A DNA stretch of 64,000 nucleotides. It comes from Stackebrandtia endophytica (GTDB lineage Bacteria; Actinomycetota; Actinomycetes; Mycobacteriales; Micromonosporaceae). Below the pieces are notes generated by a model. The model ran no database searches. It saw only the letters and a program-made list of their open reading frames with translations, and had not been told where the DNA came from. Location of the stretch: the NCBI RefSeq assembly GCF_006716355.1, contig NZ_VFOW01000001.1, positions 3,162,001 to 3,226,000 of the forward strand, written 5' to 3'. Positions 25,115 to 33,359 of the stretch are shown piece after piece. Every line of letters begins with the position of its first letter. The stretch's first letter is position 1. The position numbers and the translations under genes are program-made.

Positions 25115-26389
25115 GTGTCCGTGCTTGACCTGTCGAGGTTGCAGTTCGCGGTCACCACCTCGATCCACTGGCTGTTCGTGATGGTCACGATGGGCCTGAT
25201 CGTGGTCGTGGTGATCCTGCAAACCCGCGCACTGTTGACCCGAAACCCCGAGAAGAAGGAACTCCTCTACCGGATGACCCGGTACTGGGGGGTGCTGTAC
25301 GTCATCAACTACGCGATGGGAATCGCCTCGGGCATCATCATGGAGTTCCAGTTCGGCACCAACTGGAGCGGTCTGTCCCATATGGCCGGTGATGTCTTCG
25401 GTGTTCCGCTGGCGGTGGAGACGATGGTGGCGTTCGTCGCCGAGTCCACCTTCCTGGCACTGTGGATCTTCGGGTGGGGGAAGATCCGAGAGGGCCTGCA
25501 CACCCTGCTCATCTGGCTGGTGGCCGTCGCCGCCTACGCCTCCGCGTTCTGGGTGCTGGTCGCCAACGGATTCATGCAGGACCCCACTGGATACGAACTG
25601 GTCGACGGACGCGCCAACCTCGTCGACGTCTCCGCGCTGTTCAACAACTCCAACACCATCATGGCGTTCTGGCACATCGTCGGCGCCGCATTGGCCGCCG
25701 GCGGCGTGATCCTGACGGTCGTCAGCGCGGCATACCTGTTCCGACGCACCCCCGATCGGGACTTCTTCGTCCGGTCGTTCCGCATGGGATATCTACTGGG
25801 GACACTCGGGCTGCTGACGGCGTTCGGCACCGGTTGGATGCAGTACGGGGTCGTGACGGGCAATCAGCCGGCCAAGGGCCTCGACATGTTCACCGACACC
25901 GCCAATCGGGCCGAACTCCAGGAACAACTGGTCGGCCAGTTCGGCCCCGGTGACTATCTTCTACCGCCGGGACTGATGGCCGCCTTCATCGTCATGATGA
26001 TGGTCGCCGAGACGTTCGGCCCAGCCATGATGTTCGCCTCCCCACTGGTCATCGGCAAACTTCCCGCCAAACTCTGGTGGGCGATGCCGGTGTTCTGGCT
26101 GGCGTTGCCACTGCCGTTCATCGCCGCCGTCGCCGGCTGGGTGTTCCGGGAGATGGGGCGACAACCCTGGATCATCTACGGCGTCCAGCGCACCGCCGAC
26201 GCCGTCAGCGACATCAGCCTCGGAGCAATGTGGACATCCTTCGTCGTGTTCACCGTCATCCTGCTGTCCCTGCTGGTCACCAACTGGTGGCTGCTGGCCC
26301 GGCACGCCCGACGAGGCCCCAACCGTGAACTGTTCGGCATGACACCGGCCGTCTCCGAGCCGGTCAAGGAAGGAGCCCTCCATGGTTGA
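25115..26389 (+). CDS. cydA: Cytochrome bd oxidase subunit I
   Basis: A 424-residue membrane subunit of the bd-type quinol oxidase, which reduces oxygen to water without pumping protons. It begins VSVLDLSRLQFAVTTSIHW, with His18 the family's first heme ligand. Nine membrane helices can be traced. The GRQPW motif near 345 and the quinol-loop region (GYELVDGRANLVDVSALFNN) are present; the Q-loop is of the short type. The GTG start is chosen because GGGGAGG precedes it by six bases; an upstream in-frame ATG gives a Cys-rich, unlikely extension. It overlaps cydB by 8 bases. Confidence 0.95.
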   Translation: MSVLDLSRLQFAVTTSIHWLFVMVTMGLIVVVVILQTRALLTRNPEKKELLYRMTRYWGVLYVINYAMGIASGIIMEFQFGTNWSGLSHMAGDVFGVPLAVETMVAFVAESTFLALWIFGWGKIREGLHTLLIWLVAVAAYASAFWVLVANGFMQDPTGYELVDGRANLVDVSALFNNSNTIMAFWHIVGAALAAGGVILTVVSAAYLFRRTPDRDFFVRSFRMGYLLGTLGLLTAFGTGWMQYGVVTGNQPAKGLDMFTDTANRAELQEQLVGQFGPGDYLLPPGLMAAFIVMMMVAETFGPAMMFASPLVIGKLPAKLWWAMPVFWLALPLPFIAAVAGWVFREMGRQPWIIYGVQRTADAVSDISLGAMWTSFVVFTVILLSLLVTNWWLLARHARRGPNRELFGMTPAVSEPVKEGALHG

Positions 26390-27335
26390 GCTGTTCTACC
26401 TGATGCTGGGCCTGGTGTTCGGCGGATATTTCGCGCTGGCCGGATACGACTACGGCGTCGGCATACTGCTGCGCACCGTCGCCAAGACCGACACCGAACG
26501 CCGACTGGCCCTGGGTGCCCTGGGGCCGTTCTTCCTCGGCAACGAGGTCTGGCTGGTCGCCGGGTTGGGACTGTTCATCGGGGCGTTCCCGATCGCCGAA
26601 GGCCAGGTGCTCAGCGGCCTGTACCCGGTATTGATCCCGTTGATGGCCGCGCTACTGATATTCACCGCCGCGGTGCAGGTGCGCAGCCGTGCGGCGGCTG
26701 CGCGTCCGCTCTGGGACCTGTTGATCGTGATCTGCGGTTTCATCATCGCCGCCGGTTGGGGCGCGGCCCTGGGCGTCATGTTGCAGGGGTTCCCCATCCG
26801 GTTCGGGCCGTTGCCGGTCGTGATGGCCGCCCTGACCACCGCGTTGTTCACCCTGCACGGCGCGATCCTGCTGAAACTGCGCACCGGCCCGACGATTGCC
26901 GCCCGCGCCGACCGCATCGCCCGTGGCATGGGAGCCTCGGCGGTGGTTCTGGCGCTGGTGGCCGGTGCGACGGCGGCGGTGCAGGCCCACCGCGACGCCT
27001 CGACCTGGTGGATCATCGGACTGTTCGCCCTGCTGGCCGGTGTGGTGGTGGCGGCCAACCGAATGAGCCGGATCGGCCGTGCCGGCGTGGCGCTGGTGGG
27101 CACCGGGGTCGCCTCGGCCGCGCCGGCGCTGATCGTGGGAATCGCCACACTGCCGCACGTCTACCTTCACGCCGACCCGGTCGAGTCGATCACGTTGACC
27201 GAGGCCGCCGCCTCGTCGACTTCCCTTGACTTCCTTGCGATCGCGGTGTTGCCGGTACTGCCGGTGCTGGTGGCGTTCCAGGCGGTCACCTGGTGGATAT
27301 GGCGGAAGGCGCCCGGCCGACCGCTCTTCTACTGA
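26382..27335 (+). CDS. cydB: Cytochrome bd oxidase subunit II
   Basis: A 317-residue, very hydrophobic protein with about eight membrane helices, beginning MVELFYLMLGLVFGGYFALA. The segment FLGNEVWLVAG near residue 50 is a clear CydB feature. It forms the heterodimer with CydA. The start overlaps the cydA stop by 8 bases, and AAGGAG lies just upstream within cydA. The next gene, cydD, follows after 16 bases, so the oxidase and its assembly transporter form one operon. Confidence 0.95.
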   Translation: MVELFYLMLGLVFGGYFALAGYDYGVGILLRTVAKTDTERRLALGALGPFFLGNEVWLVAGLGLFIGAFPIAEGQVLSGLYPVLIPLMAALLIFTAAVQVRSRAAAARPLWDLLIVICGFIIAAGWGAALGVMLQGFPIRFGPLPVVMAALTTALFTLHGAILLKLRTGPTIAARADRIARGMGASAVVLALVAGATAAVQAHRDASTWWIIGLFALLAGVVVAANRMSRIGRAGVALVGTGVASAAPALIVGIATLPHVYLHADPVESITLTEAAASSTSLDFLAIAVLPVLPVLVAFQAVTWWIWRKAPGRPLFY

Positions 27336-27351
27336 GCGTAGAATAACTGCC

Positions 27352-29316
27352 ATGCGTCCCGTGGATCCTGTGATGCTGAAGCGAGTGCCGTCGCTGGCGC
27401 GATACCTGCGCCGCTGCACGGTCACCGCGATCATCGCGGCCGCGCTCATCGTCGCCCAGGCGGCGGCACTGGCCACCGCGGTATCGGCGGCCGTCATCGA
27501 CGGCGCCGCCTCATCGACCGTGCGCAACGGACTCCTGTGGTTCGCGGTCGCGGTGGCGGCACGGGCAGGACTGTCGTGGTGGCAGGGAAACTCCGCCGCG
27601 AGAGGTGCCGCCACCGTCAAAACCCATCTGCGACACCGGTTGTTCAACGCCGCCAAACCCGGATGGGTCGGCGGCCGCCGCACCGGTGAAGCGGTCACCC
27701 TGGCCACCCGCGGAGTCGACGGACTCGACGCCTACCTCACCGGGTACCTGCCGCAGCTGTGCCTGGCCGCGACGGTGCCGCTGGCGGTGATCGTGGTGCT
27801 CGCGTTCAACGACCTGGCCTCGCTGATCGTGGTGCTGGTGACCATTCCGCTGATGCCGATCTTCGGCATCCTGATCGGCTGGCACACCAAGGACAAGACC
27901 GATCGGCAGTGGCGCCGACTACAACACCTCGGCGGACACTTCCTCGACGCGATCGCCGGACTGTCCACCTCACGGGTGTTCGGTCGCGCCGGCCACGCCG
28001 CCGCTCAGGTGCGCGACACCGCCGACCACTACCGCTCCGCCACGATGGGAACGTTGCGCATCGCGTTCCTGTCGGCGCTGGCGCTGGAATTGGTCGCGAC
28101 GGTCTCGGTCGCGCTGGTGGCGGTGCCGATCGGCCTGCAGTTGGTCAACGGTTCGATGGATCTGCCGACCGCGTTTCTCATCCTCCTGCTGGTGCCGGAG
28201 GTGTACCTCCCGTTGCGCGCCATGGGAACCCAGTTCCATGCCGCGCAGGAGGGACTCGCGGCCACTCGGGACGCCTTCCGCCTCACCGACGAACCCGACC
28301 CGAGCGAGAAGGACTCCCGGATGGACCTCTCCGCAACATACCATTCCACCGATGTGGACAAAGATTCTTCGACCGTTCCCACGGAGGTCGCACCGGACGG
28401 CCGTGGCACCGAACCGGATGCCGCAGCGGTGTCCAGTCCCGCCGCGGTGTCGGCTTCGGCCTCGACCGGTTATCCACAACCGGGGGGTTATCCACAGGGC
28501 CGCGAAACAGAGCTGGACACGCCACGCGTGGCGCAGGATAGGCTCAAAGTAGGGGAGGAGGATGGTGGACCCCTTGACCGGCACACGGGTCACCTGATCG
28601 ATCGGACCGCCCTCCTCGGTTTCAACGGTGTCTCGGTGCGGTATCCCGAACGGGACGAGTCCGCGCTCATCGACCTGTCGGGTCGGGTGCACGCCGGGCA
28701 GCGCGTGGCGTTGGTCGGTCCCAGTGGTGCCGGTAAATCCACATTGCTCAACGCCCTGTTGGGTTTCGCACCGCTGACCGGCGGCGAGATCAGGTTCGCC
28801 GATGAGCACCGGGCGGCCGGTCAAACCGCCCCCGAATCGTGGCTGCGCAACATCACCTGGGTTCCCCAGCGGGCACACCTATTCGCGATGAGCGTCGCCG
28901 ACAACATCCGGTTGGGGCAACCCGACGCCGGAATCGACCAGGTCCGCGAGGCCGCCGAGGCCGCGTTCGCCACCGAGTTCATCACTCGACTGCCGGACGG
29001 TTTCGACACCGCGTTGGGCGATGAGGGCTTCGGACTGTCGGCGGGTCAGCGTCGCCGCATCGCCATCGCTCGCGCCTTCCTCCGAATGCGCATTTTGGAC
29101 TGTCCACTGGTGCTGCTCGACGAACCCACCGCCAATCTCGATCTGCACAGCGAAACCCGGGTCGCCGAGGCCACCGCAGAGTTGCTGTCCGGTCGCACCG
29201 CGATCCTGGTGGCGCACCGTTCGGCCATGGTGGACGATGTTGATCAGGTGTGGCGGATAGCCGACGGTCGACTGGTGGCGGTCGAGAAGAGATCGACGGC
29301 GGGGGTGCTGCGATGA
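27352..29316 (+). CDS. cydD: ABC exporter CydD for cytochrome bd assembly, with a long insertion
   Basis: A 654-residue half-transporter, longer than the ~550-580 usual for the family. The membrane domain spans about residues 20-310. The ATPase domain runs about 419-650: Walker A GPSGAGKST, signature FGLSAGQRRR, Walker B LVLLDEPTANLD and switch AHR. Between them lies a 106-residue polar, low-complexity insertion (about 313-418) with GYPQP/GGYPQ repeats. The CydDC pair exports reduced thiols (cysteine/glutathione-type) needed to assemble the oxidase. The insertion DNA contains three DnaA-box sequences (separate entries). It overlaps cydC by 4 bases (ATGA). Confidence 0.92.
   Translation: MRPVDPVMLKRVPSLARYLRRCTVTAIIAAALIVAQAAALATAVSAAVIDGAASSTVRNGLLWFAVAVAARAGLSWWQGNSAARGAATVKTHLRHRLFNAAKPGWVGGRRTGEAVTLATRGVDGLDAYLTGYLPQLCLAATVPLAVIVVLAFNDLASLIVVLVTIPLMPIFGILIGWHTKDKTDRQWRRLQHLGGHFLDAIAGLSTSRVFGRAGHAAAQVRDTADHYRSATMGTLRIAFLSALALELVATVSVALVAVPIGLQLVNGSMDLPTAFLILLLVPEVYLPLRAMGTQFHAAQEGLAATRDAFRLTDEPDPSEKDSRMDLSATYHSTDVDKDSSTVPTEVAPDGRGTEPDAAAVSSPAAVSASASTGYPQPGGYPQGRETELDTPRVAQDRLKVGEEDGGPLDRHTGHLIDRTALLGFNGVSVRYPERDESALIDLSGRVHAGQRVALVGPSGAGKSTLLNALLGFAPLTGGEIRFADEHRAAGQTAPESWLRNITWVPQRAHLFAMSVADNIRLGQPDAGIDQVREAAEAAFATEFITRLPDGFDTALGDEGFGLSAGQRRRIAIARAFLRMRILDCPLVLLDEPTANLDLHSETRVAEATAELLSGRTAILVAHRSAMVDDVDQVWRIADGRLVAVEKRSTAGVLR
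28353..28361 (-). other. DnaA-box sequence inside cydD (minus strand)
   Basis: The minus strand reads TTGTCCACA, the actinobacterial consensus DnaA box, within the insertion-coding part of cydD. It lies 109 bases from two more boxes on the other strand. Confidence 0.5.
28470..28496 (+). other. Two direct DnaA-box sequences inside cydD
   Basis: TTATCCACA occurs at 28470-28478 and again at 28488-28496, both on the plus strand and 18 bases apart. Each encodes part of a G-Y-P-Q motif. The A/T-rich codons TAT and CCA used here are unusual for this genome. DnaA binding is inferred from sequence only. Confidence 0.5.
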
Positions 29317-31007
29317 TCGAGTGGCGCCTGTTGCGACTGATCCGTGCGCACCTCCCCCGGATCGGAGTGGCCGGACTGGTGGCGGCGACCGCGGAGTTGG
29401 CGGCCGTCGCACTGATCGCGACCGCCACCTGGTTGTTGGCCTCGGCGTGGCATCAGCCGCCGCTGACCTCATTGACGCTGGCGATCGTGGCGGTGCGCAC
29501 CTTCGCGATCGGGCGGGGCGCGCTGCGCTACCTCGATCGGCTGGTCGGACACGACGCGGTGCTGCGTGCGCTCACCGACCTGCGGGCGGCCGTGTTCGGT
29601 TCCATCACTCCGCTGGCCCCCGGGCACACTCGGCTGCGCGGTGGTGGCGACCTGCTGACCCGCCTCGTATCGGATGTGGATTCGGTGCAGGATCTCATTC
29701 TGCGCGTCTGGAACCCGGTGTTCTCAGCGGCGGTGGTCAGTCTGGCGACGGTCGGTTTCACCGCGATCTTCTCTCCGGCGGCCGCGCTGGTGTTGGCGAC
29801 CGGTCTCGCACTGGCGGGTGTGTTGTTGCCCTGGTCGGCGACCCGGTTGGCGCGATCGGCCGCCGCGGGCACCACCGGTATGCGGGCGGACCTGGCCGAC
29901 GCCACTGGTGACCTGGTACGCGGGGCGCGGGATCTTGCCGCATACGGCGCCACCGCACAAGCCGTCCACAGAGCACAAACGGAGGCGGAACGTCTCGCCG
30001 CTGCCGAACGCCGCAACGGCGGTATCGCCGCGATGATCACCGCCGCCGGTTCGCTGATCGCCGGCGCCACGGTGATCGGGGTCTTCCTCGTCGCACCCGA
30101 CCTCGGCATCGCCACCGCGATACTGGCGTTGACGGCGTTGGTCTCGTTCGAGGCGGTATCGCCGCTGCCTCAGGCGATGCGACGCCTGGTGGAGATACGT
30201 GGCTCGGCCGCTCGACTGGCCGCGCTGCTGGACGCCGAAGCCGTCGTGCCTGACCCGACCGATCCGGTCCCGCTTCCCACCGACGAACCACGGTTGACAC
30301 TGTGGAATGTTCGACCAGAGCTGCCGGGCCGAGACGACAGCGGACCCGGTGTCACCCTGGATCTGCCGCCGGGTCGCCGCATCGCAATCGTCGGCGCCTC
30401 CGGCGCGGGTAAGAGCATGTTGCTGTCGGCGCTGGTGCGGTTCACACCCATCGCACAGGGAACCGTGACCCTGGGCGGGATCAACCTGGTCGACCTCACC
30501 CAACTGCGCGGCGACGACGTCCGCACCGTCATCGGCGGGATGCTGTCCGACGCTCACGTATTCGACTCCACCGTCGCCGACAACCTTCGCCTGGCCGCCC
30601 CGGCGGCCACCGACGCTCAGCTGATCGACTCGCTGCGGCGTGCCGGTCTGGCCGATCTCGAGTTGGCGACCTCGGTGGGAGAGGACGGTGGACAACTGTC
30701 CGGAGGGCAACGTCAACGGTTGCTCCTGGCGCGGGCCCTCCTCGCCGACCATCCGATCCTGCTGCTGGACGAGCCGACCGAACACCTCGACAACGAGACC
30801 GCCGACGCGATCACCGCCGACATCGTCGCCGCCACCGAGGGTCGATCGTTGATCCTGGTCACCCACCGCATCGCGGGGCTGGAATCCCTCGACGAGATCC
30901 TGGTGATGGACGAGGGCACCGTCGTCGAACGCGGCCGTCACCGGGACCTGGTGATGACCGACGGACCATATTCGCGCATGACCGCGCGGGAACTTTTGAC
31001 CAGTTGA
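29313..31007 (+). CDS. cydC: ABC exporter CydC for cytochrome bd assembly
   Basis: A 564-residue half-transporter that pairs with CydD. Six membrane helices lie in residues about 15-300. The ATPase domain carries Walker A GASGAGKS, signature QLSGGQRQR, Walker B PILLLDEPTEHLD and switch THR. The start ATG overlaps the cydD stop (ATGA). The frame is open slightly upstream, but that part lies within cydD and is not needed. The order cydA-cydB-cydD-cydC is the standard actinobacterial one. Expression is expected under low oxygen or with a blocked aa3/bcc branch, by family knowledge. Confidence 0.93.
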   Translation: MIEWRLLRLIRAHLPRIGVAGLVAATAELAAVALIATATWLLASAWHQPPLTSLTLAIVAVRTFAIGRGALRYLDRLVGHDAVLRALTDLRAAVFGSITPLAPGHTRLRGGGDLLTRLVSDVDSVQDLILRVWNPVFSAAVVSLATVGFTAIFSPAAALVLATGLALAGVLLPWSATRLARSAAAGTTGMRADLADATGDLVRGARDLAAYGATAQAVHRAQTEAERLAAAERRNGGIAAMITAAGSLIAGATVIGVFLVAPDLGIATAILALTALVSFEAVSPLPQAMRRLVEIRGSAARLAALLDAEAVVPDPTDPVPLPTDEPRLTLWNVRPELPGRDDSGPGVTLDLPPGRRIAIVGASGAGKSMLLSALVRFTPIAQGTVTLGGINLVDLTQLRGDDVRTVIGGMLSDAHVFDSTVADNLRLAAPAATDAQLIDSLRRAGLADLELATSVGEDGGQLSGGQRQRLLLARALLADHPILLLDEPTEHLDNETADAITADIVAATEGRSLILVTHRIAGLESLDEILVMDEGTVVERGRHRDLVMTDGPYSRMTARELLTS

Positions 31008-31015
31008 GGACGACT

Positions 31016-31579
31016 ATGACCAACGTGACGACGTTGCATTTCCCGAAGACCCTGCGCGCGGTCGCCGTGAGCCTCGCGGCCATCGCGATGACCCTGTTCC
31101 TGACGGCCGGACCCGCTGCCGCGCACGCTTCTCTGACCGGTTCCGACCCCGCCGACGGGGACACCTTGGCGGAGGCTCCGGAAGAGTTGGTGTTGGAGTT
31201 CTCCGAACGGCTGGACGCTCCGTCGACCCAGGTGGCGCTGGTGGCTCCCGACGGTGAGGTCGTGCCCCTGCCGGACCCGGCCATCGAAGGCAACACGCTC
31301 ACTCAACCCGGAGTGTTCCCTGCCCCCGGTGAGTACACGTTCTCGTACCGCATCGTCTCCGTCGACGGTCACCCCGTCGAGGGGTCCATCGCGTTCACCC
31401 TGGAGTCGGTTCCGGAGCCCACCGCCCCCGCCGAGCAGCCCGGTGTCTCCGATGACGCCACGGCAGCGGCTGATGAGCCCGCCGAAGGCGGCACCAGCTG
31501 GGGGGTCGTCGGCCTGATCGCGGCGGGTGTGGCCATTGTGGTGGTGTGCGCGCTGTTGGTGTGGCGAAAGGTGCGGTAA
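31016..31579 (+). CDS. copC: CopC-domain secreted, membrane-anchored copper-binding protein
   Basis: A 187-residue protein. The signal peptide (about 1-36) ends in AAA before HASLTGSDPADGD, giving the N-terminal His characteristic of mature CopC, a type II-like copper ligand. The beta-barrel domain (about 37-130) ends in VSVDGHPVEGSIAFTL, with the second conserved His. An acidic Ala/Pro linker and one C-terminal membrane helix (WGVVGLIAAGVAIVVVCALL) follow. TGAGGA lies five bases before the ATG, eight bases after the cydC stop, so it is the fifth gene of the cyd operon. No CopD partner is present. A role in copper handling near the respiratory chain is inferred. Confidence 0.88.
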   Translation: MTNVTTLHFPKTLRAVAVSLAAIAMTLFLTAGPAAAHASLTGSDPADGDTLAEAPEELVLEFSERLDAPSTQVALVAPDGEVVPLPDPAIEGNTLTQPGVFPAPGEYTFSYRIVSVDGHPVEGSIAFTLESVPEPTAPAEQPGVSDDATAAADEPAEGGTSWGVVGLIAAGVAIVVVCALLVWRKVR

Positions 31580-31606
31580 GCTGACCGCGATCAGTCCCGA
31601 TCTTTT

Positions 31607-31663
31607 GAGGAGGTGAGTCAGTTGTTCCCAATGAACCTGACGCCGTCCTCGGTCGCGAACTGA
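31607..31663 (+). promoter_or_regulatory. Orphan Shine-Dalgarno with a possible short leader ORF
   Basis: A near-perfect GAGGAGGTGA (31607-31616) is followed by a short frame ending in TGA at 31661-31663. TTG at 31622 lies eight bases after the site and GTG at 31613 overlaps it. No longer gene uses this site; the next one starts at 31709 with its own AGGAGAG. It could be a leader peptide or a remnant. Confidence 0.3.
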
Positions 31664-31708
31664 CTGATCTGCGCATCGCGGACGGCATGGCTCTCATGAG
31701 GAGAGAAC

Positions 31709-32236
31709 ATGTCAAGCAAACCGCGAATCCCCAAGACCGGTTCGGAACGGGCCCAGCTTGAAGGCTGGCTCGACACGCAGCGGTCTCTGGTTCGCATGAA
31801 GTGCGAGGGGCTGTCCGACACCGACGCCCATCGCCAACTGTTGACGACCTCGCCGCTGATGACGGTGGCCGGCATAGTCGCTCACCTGCGGTGGGTCGAG
31901 TACAGCTGGTTCCACCAGAACATCGACGCCGTTCCCGACGAGGGACAGACGCCGTGGACGGAGGACGGCCACCCGGATGCGGAGATGTTCGTCTCCGGGG
32001 TTCCGCTCGGTCGATTGCTGGACGACTACGACGCCGAGTGTGAACGCTCGCGGGCCATCGCCGCGCGGTATGAACTCGACGACGTCGAAAAGGAGTCGTT
32101 CGGCCAACCGGCGGCATCGGTGCGGTACATCCTGATCCACATGATCGAGGAGACCGCACGCCACTTGGGCCACCTGGACATCATCCGCGAACTGCTGGAC
32201 GGCCAGGTCGGGTACCTGAAGCCCGGTAACCCGTAG
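31709..32236 (+). CDS. DinB-like/DUF664 metal-binding protein
   Basis: A 175-residue soluble helical-bundle protein. The DinB/DUF664 metal site is suggested by three spaced histidines: VAHLRWVEYSWF (about 59) and HMIEETARHLGHLD (about 149-160). That order is the pattern seen in mycothiol- or bacillithiol-dependent DinB superfamily enzymes. AGGAGAG precedes the ATG. The gene is alone, with a hairpin after its stop. In actinobacteria some members are mycothiol transferases, so a thiol-conjugating or detoxifying role is possible but unproven. Confidence 0.8.
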   Translation: MSSKPRIPKTGSERAQLEGWLDTQRSLVRMKCEGLSDTDAHRQLLTTSPLMTVAGIVAHLRWVEYSWFHQNIDAVPDEGQTPWTEDGHPDAEMFVSGVPLGRLLDDYDAECERSRAIAARYELDDVEKESFGQPAASVRYILIHMIEETARHLGHLDIIRELLDGQVGYLKPGNP

Positions 32237-32242
32237 CGGCCG

Positions 32243-32275
32243 CTCGGTGACCGGGGGATGTCCTCGGTCACCGAG
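32243..32275 (+). terminator. Terminator of the DinB-like gene
   Basis: CTCGGTGACCG (32243-32253) pairs exactly with CGGTCACCGAG (32265-32275) across an 11-base loop, seven bases after the stop. Confidence 0.7.
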
Positions 32276-32363
32276 TCCATTATCACGCTTCTTATTTTGC
32301 GTGCGATGGGTACAGTGCATTGAAACGGTCAATGAATTGCATCCCTCGTCTGTTAGGTTCGCC

Positions 32364-33290
32364 GTGAGCTACCCACCGCAAGGTGGCTACCCCAATCAGC
32401 AAGGTGGCTACCCAGACCAGAACAATCCCTATGGGGCTCCACAGGACCCCTATGGCTGGCAGGACCCCTCCGGCGGCCAGCAGGGATATCAATCTCCACA
32501 ATCAGGGGGCTATCCGGCACCTCAGTCGGGGCCACCGACTTCTCCCGCACCGCAGTTCGGCGGCAGCGGTTGGCCGGATCAGCAGCCCGGCTATGGCCAG
32601 CAGCCCGGCTATGGCCAGCCCGATTCGGGCGCGTACGGCCAGCAGCCCGGTTACGGTCAATCCGACCCGACCGGTTACGGCCAGCAACCCGGATACGGCC
32701 CGCCCGGCGGTCCCGGCGGTCCGTCTCAGTTCACGCCCGGTATGCCGCCGCCGAAGAAGTCCAACACCGGCCTGTTCGTCGGGCTGGGCGTCGGTGTGCT
32801 GTTCGTCATCGGCATCGTCGTGGTCATCGTCTTGTCGATGGGCGGTTCCGGTGGCGGGGACGATTCCGACAACGCCTCCAACGACTCGTCCAGCTCCAGC
32901 GACAACCAGGACGACGGCACCGATGACGGCACGGATGACGGTACCGACGACCAGGTCGACTCGAACGAACCTCCCGTTGGCGCTTCGCCGACCCAGCTCG
33001 TCGAGACCTACTATCAGGCGCTTGAGTCGGAGAACATCGACCTGCTGCTGAACACGATGGTGCAGTCGGAGGCCGACGCGTACCACGCCAACCCGTACAC
33101 CGATGCGGAGCTCGATGAAGAGTTGTGGTCACTGGCACGTGAACGCACCTACACCGTCGTCGGTGAGAGTGGTGTCACCTCGTCCAGTGCCCAGGTGAGC
33201 ATCGAGATCGAGTACCAGGGACAGACCACTTCCCTCACCGCGCACCTGGTGCAGGAAGACGGTGAGTGGCGAATCGAGCGGTTCGCTTAA
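32364..33290 (+). CDS. Gly/Pro/Tyr/Gln-rich single-pass membrane protein with NTF2-like tail
   Basis: A 308-residue protein in three parts. Residues 1-135 are low-complexity with repeats such as QQPGYGQ and GGYPNQQGG. One membrane helix follows (LFVGLGVGVLFVIGIVVVIV, about 138-158). The outer part is an Asp/Ser-rich linker (DDGTDDGTDDGTDD) and a ~100-residue globular domain (ASPTQLVETYYQALES onward) with the look of the NTF2-like/DUF4878 fold. Such proteins are frequent in actinobacteria and lack a known function. The GTG at 32364 begins VSYPPQGGYP; the upstream frame is rejected. The ribosome-binding site is weak. Confidence 0.75.
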   Translation: MSYPPQGGYPNQQGGYPDQNNPYGAPQDPYGWQDPSGGQQGYQSPQSGGYPAPQSGPPTSPAPQFGGSGWPDQQPGYGQQPGYGQPDSGAYGQQPGYGQSDPTGYGQQPGYGPPGGPGGPSQFTPGMPPPKKSNTGLFVGLGVGVLFVIGIVVVIVLSMGGSGGGDDSDNASNDSSSSSDNQDDGTDDGTDDGTDDQVDSNEPPVGASPTQLVETYYQALESENIDLLLNTMVQSEADAYHANPYTDAELDEELWSLARERTYTVVGESGVTSSSAQVSIEIEYQGQTTSLTAHLVQEDGEWRIERFA

Positions 33291-33302
33291 GGATCAGCTT
33301 TT

Positions 33303-33336
33303 CGAAGGCCGGGGTGATCGCTCACCCCGGCCTTCG
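33303..33336. terminator. Bidirectional 15-bp hairpin terminator
   Basis: CGAAGGCCGGGGTGA (33303-33317) and its exact complement (33322-33336) flank a 4-base loop between two converging genes. It can serve both. Confidence 0.85.
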
Positions 33337-33359
33337 ACGTGCTCGGCCCCGGTTCTCCG

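Noticed and set aside
28353-28496. DnaA boxes as a replication origin
   Set aside because: There are only three boxes, inside a coding gene, with no dnaA, dnaN or gyrB nearby and no long AT-rich unwinding region. A titration or regulatory site is the most that can be suggested.
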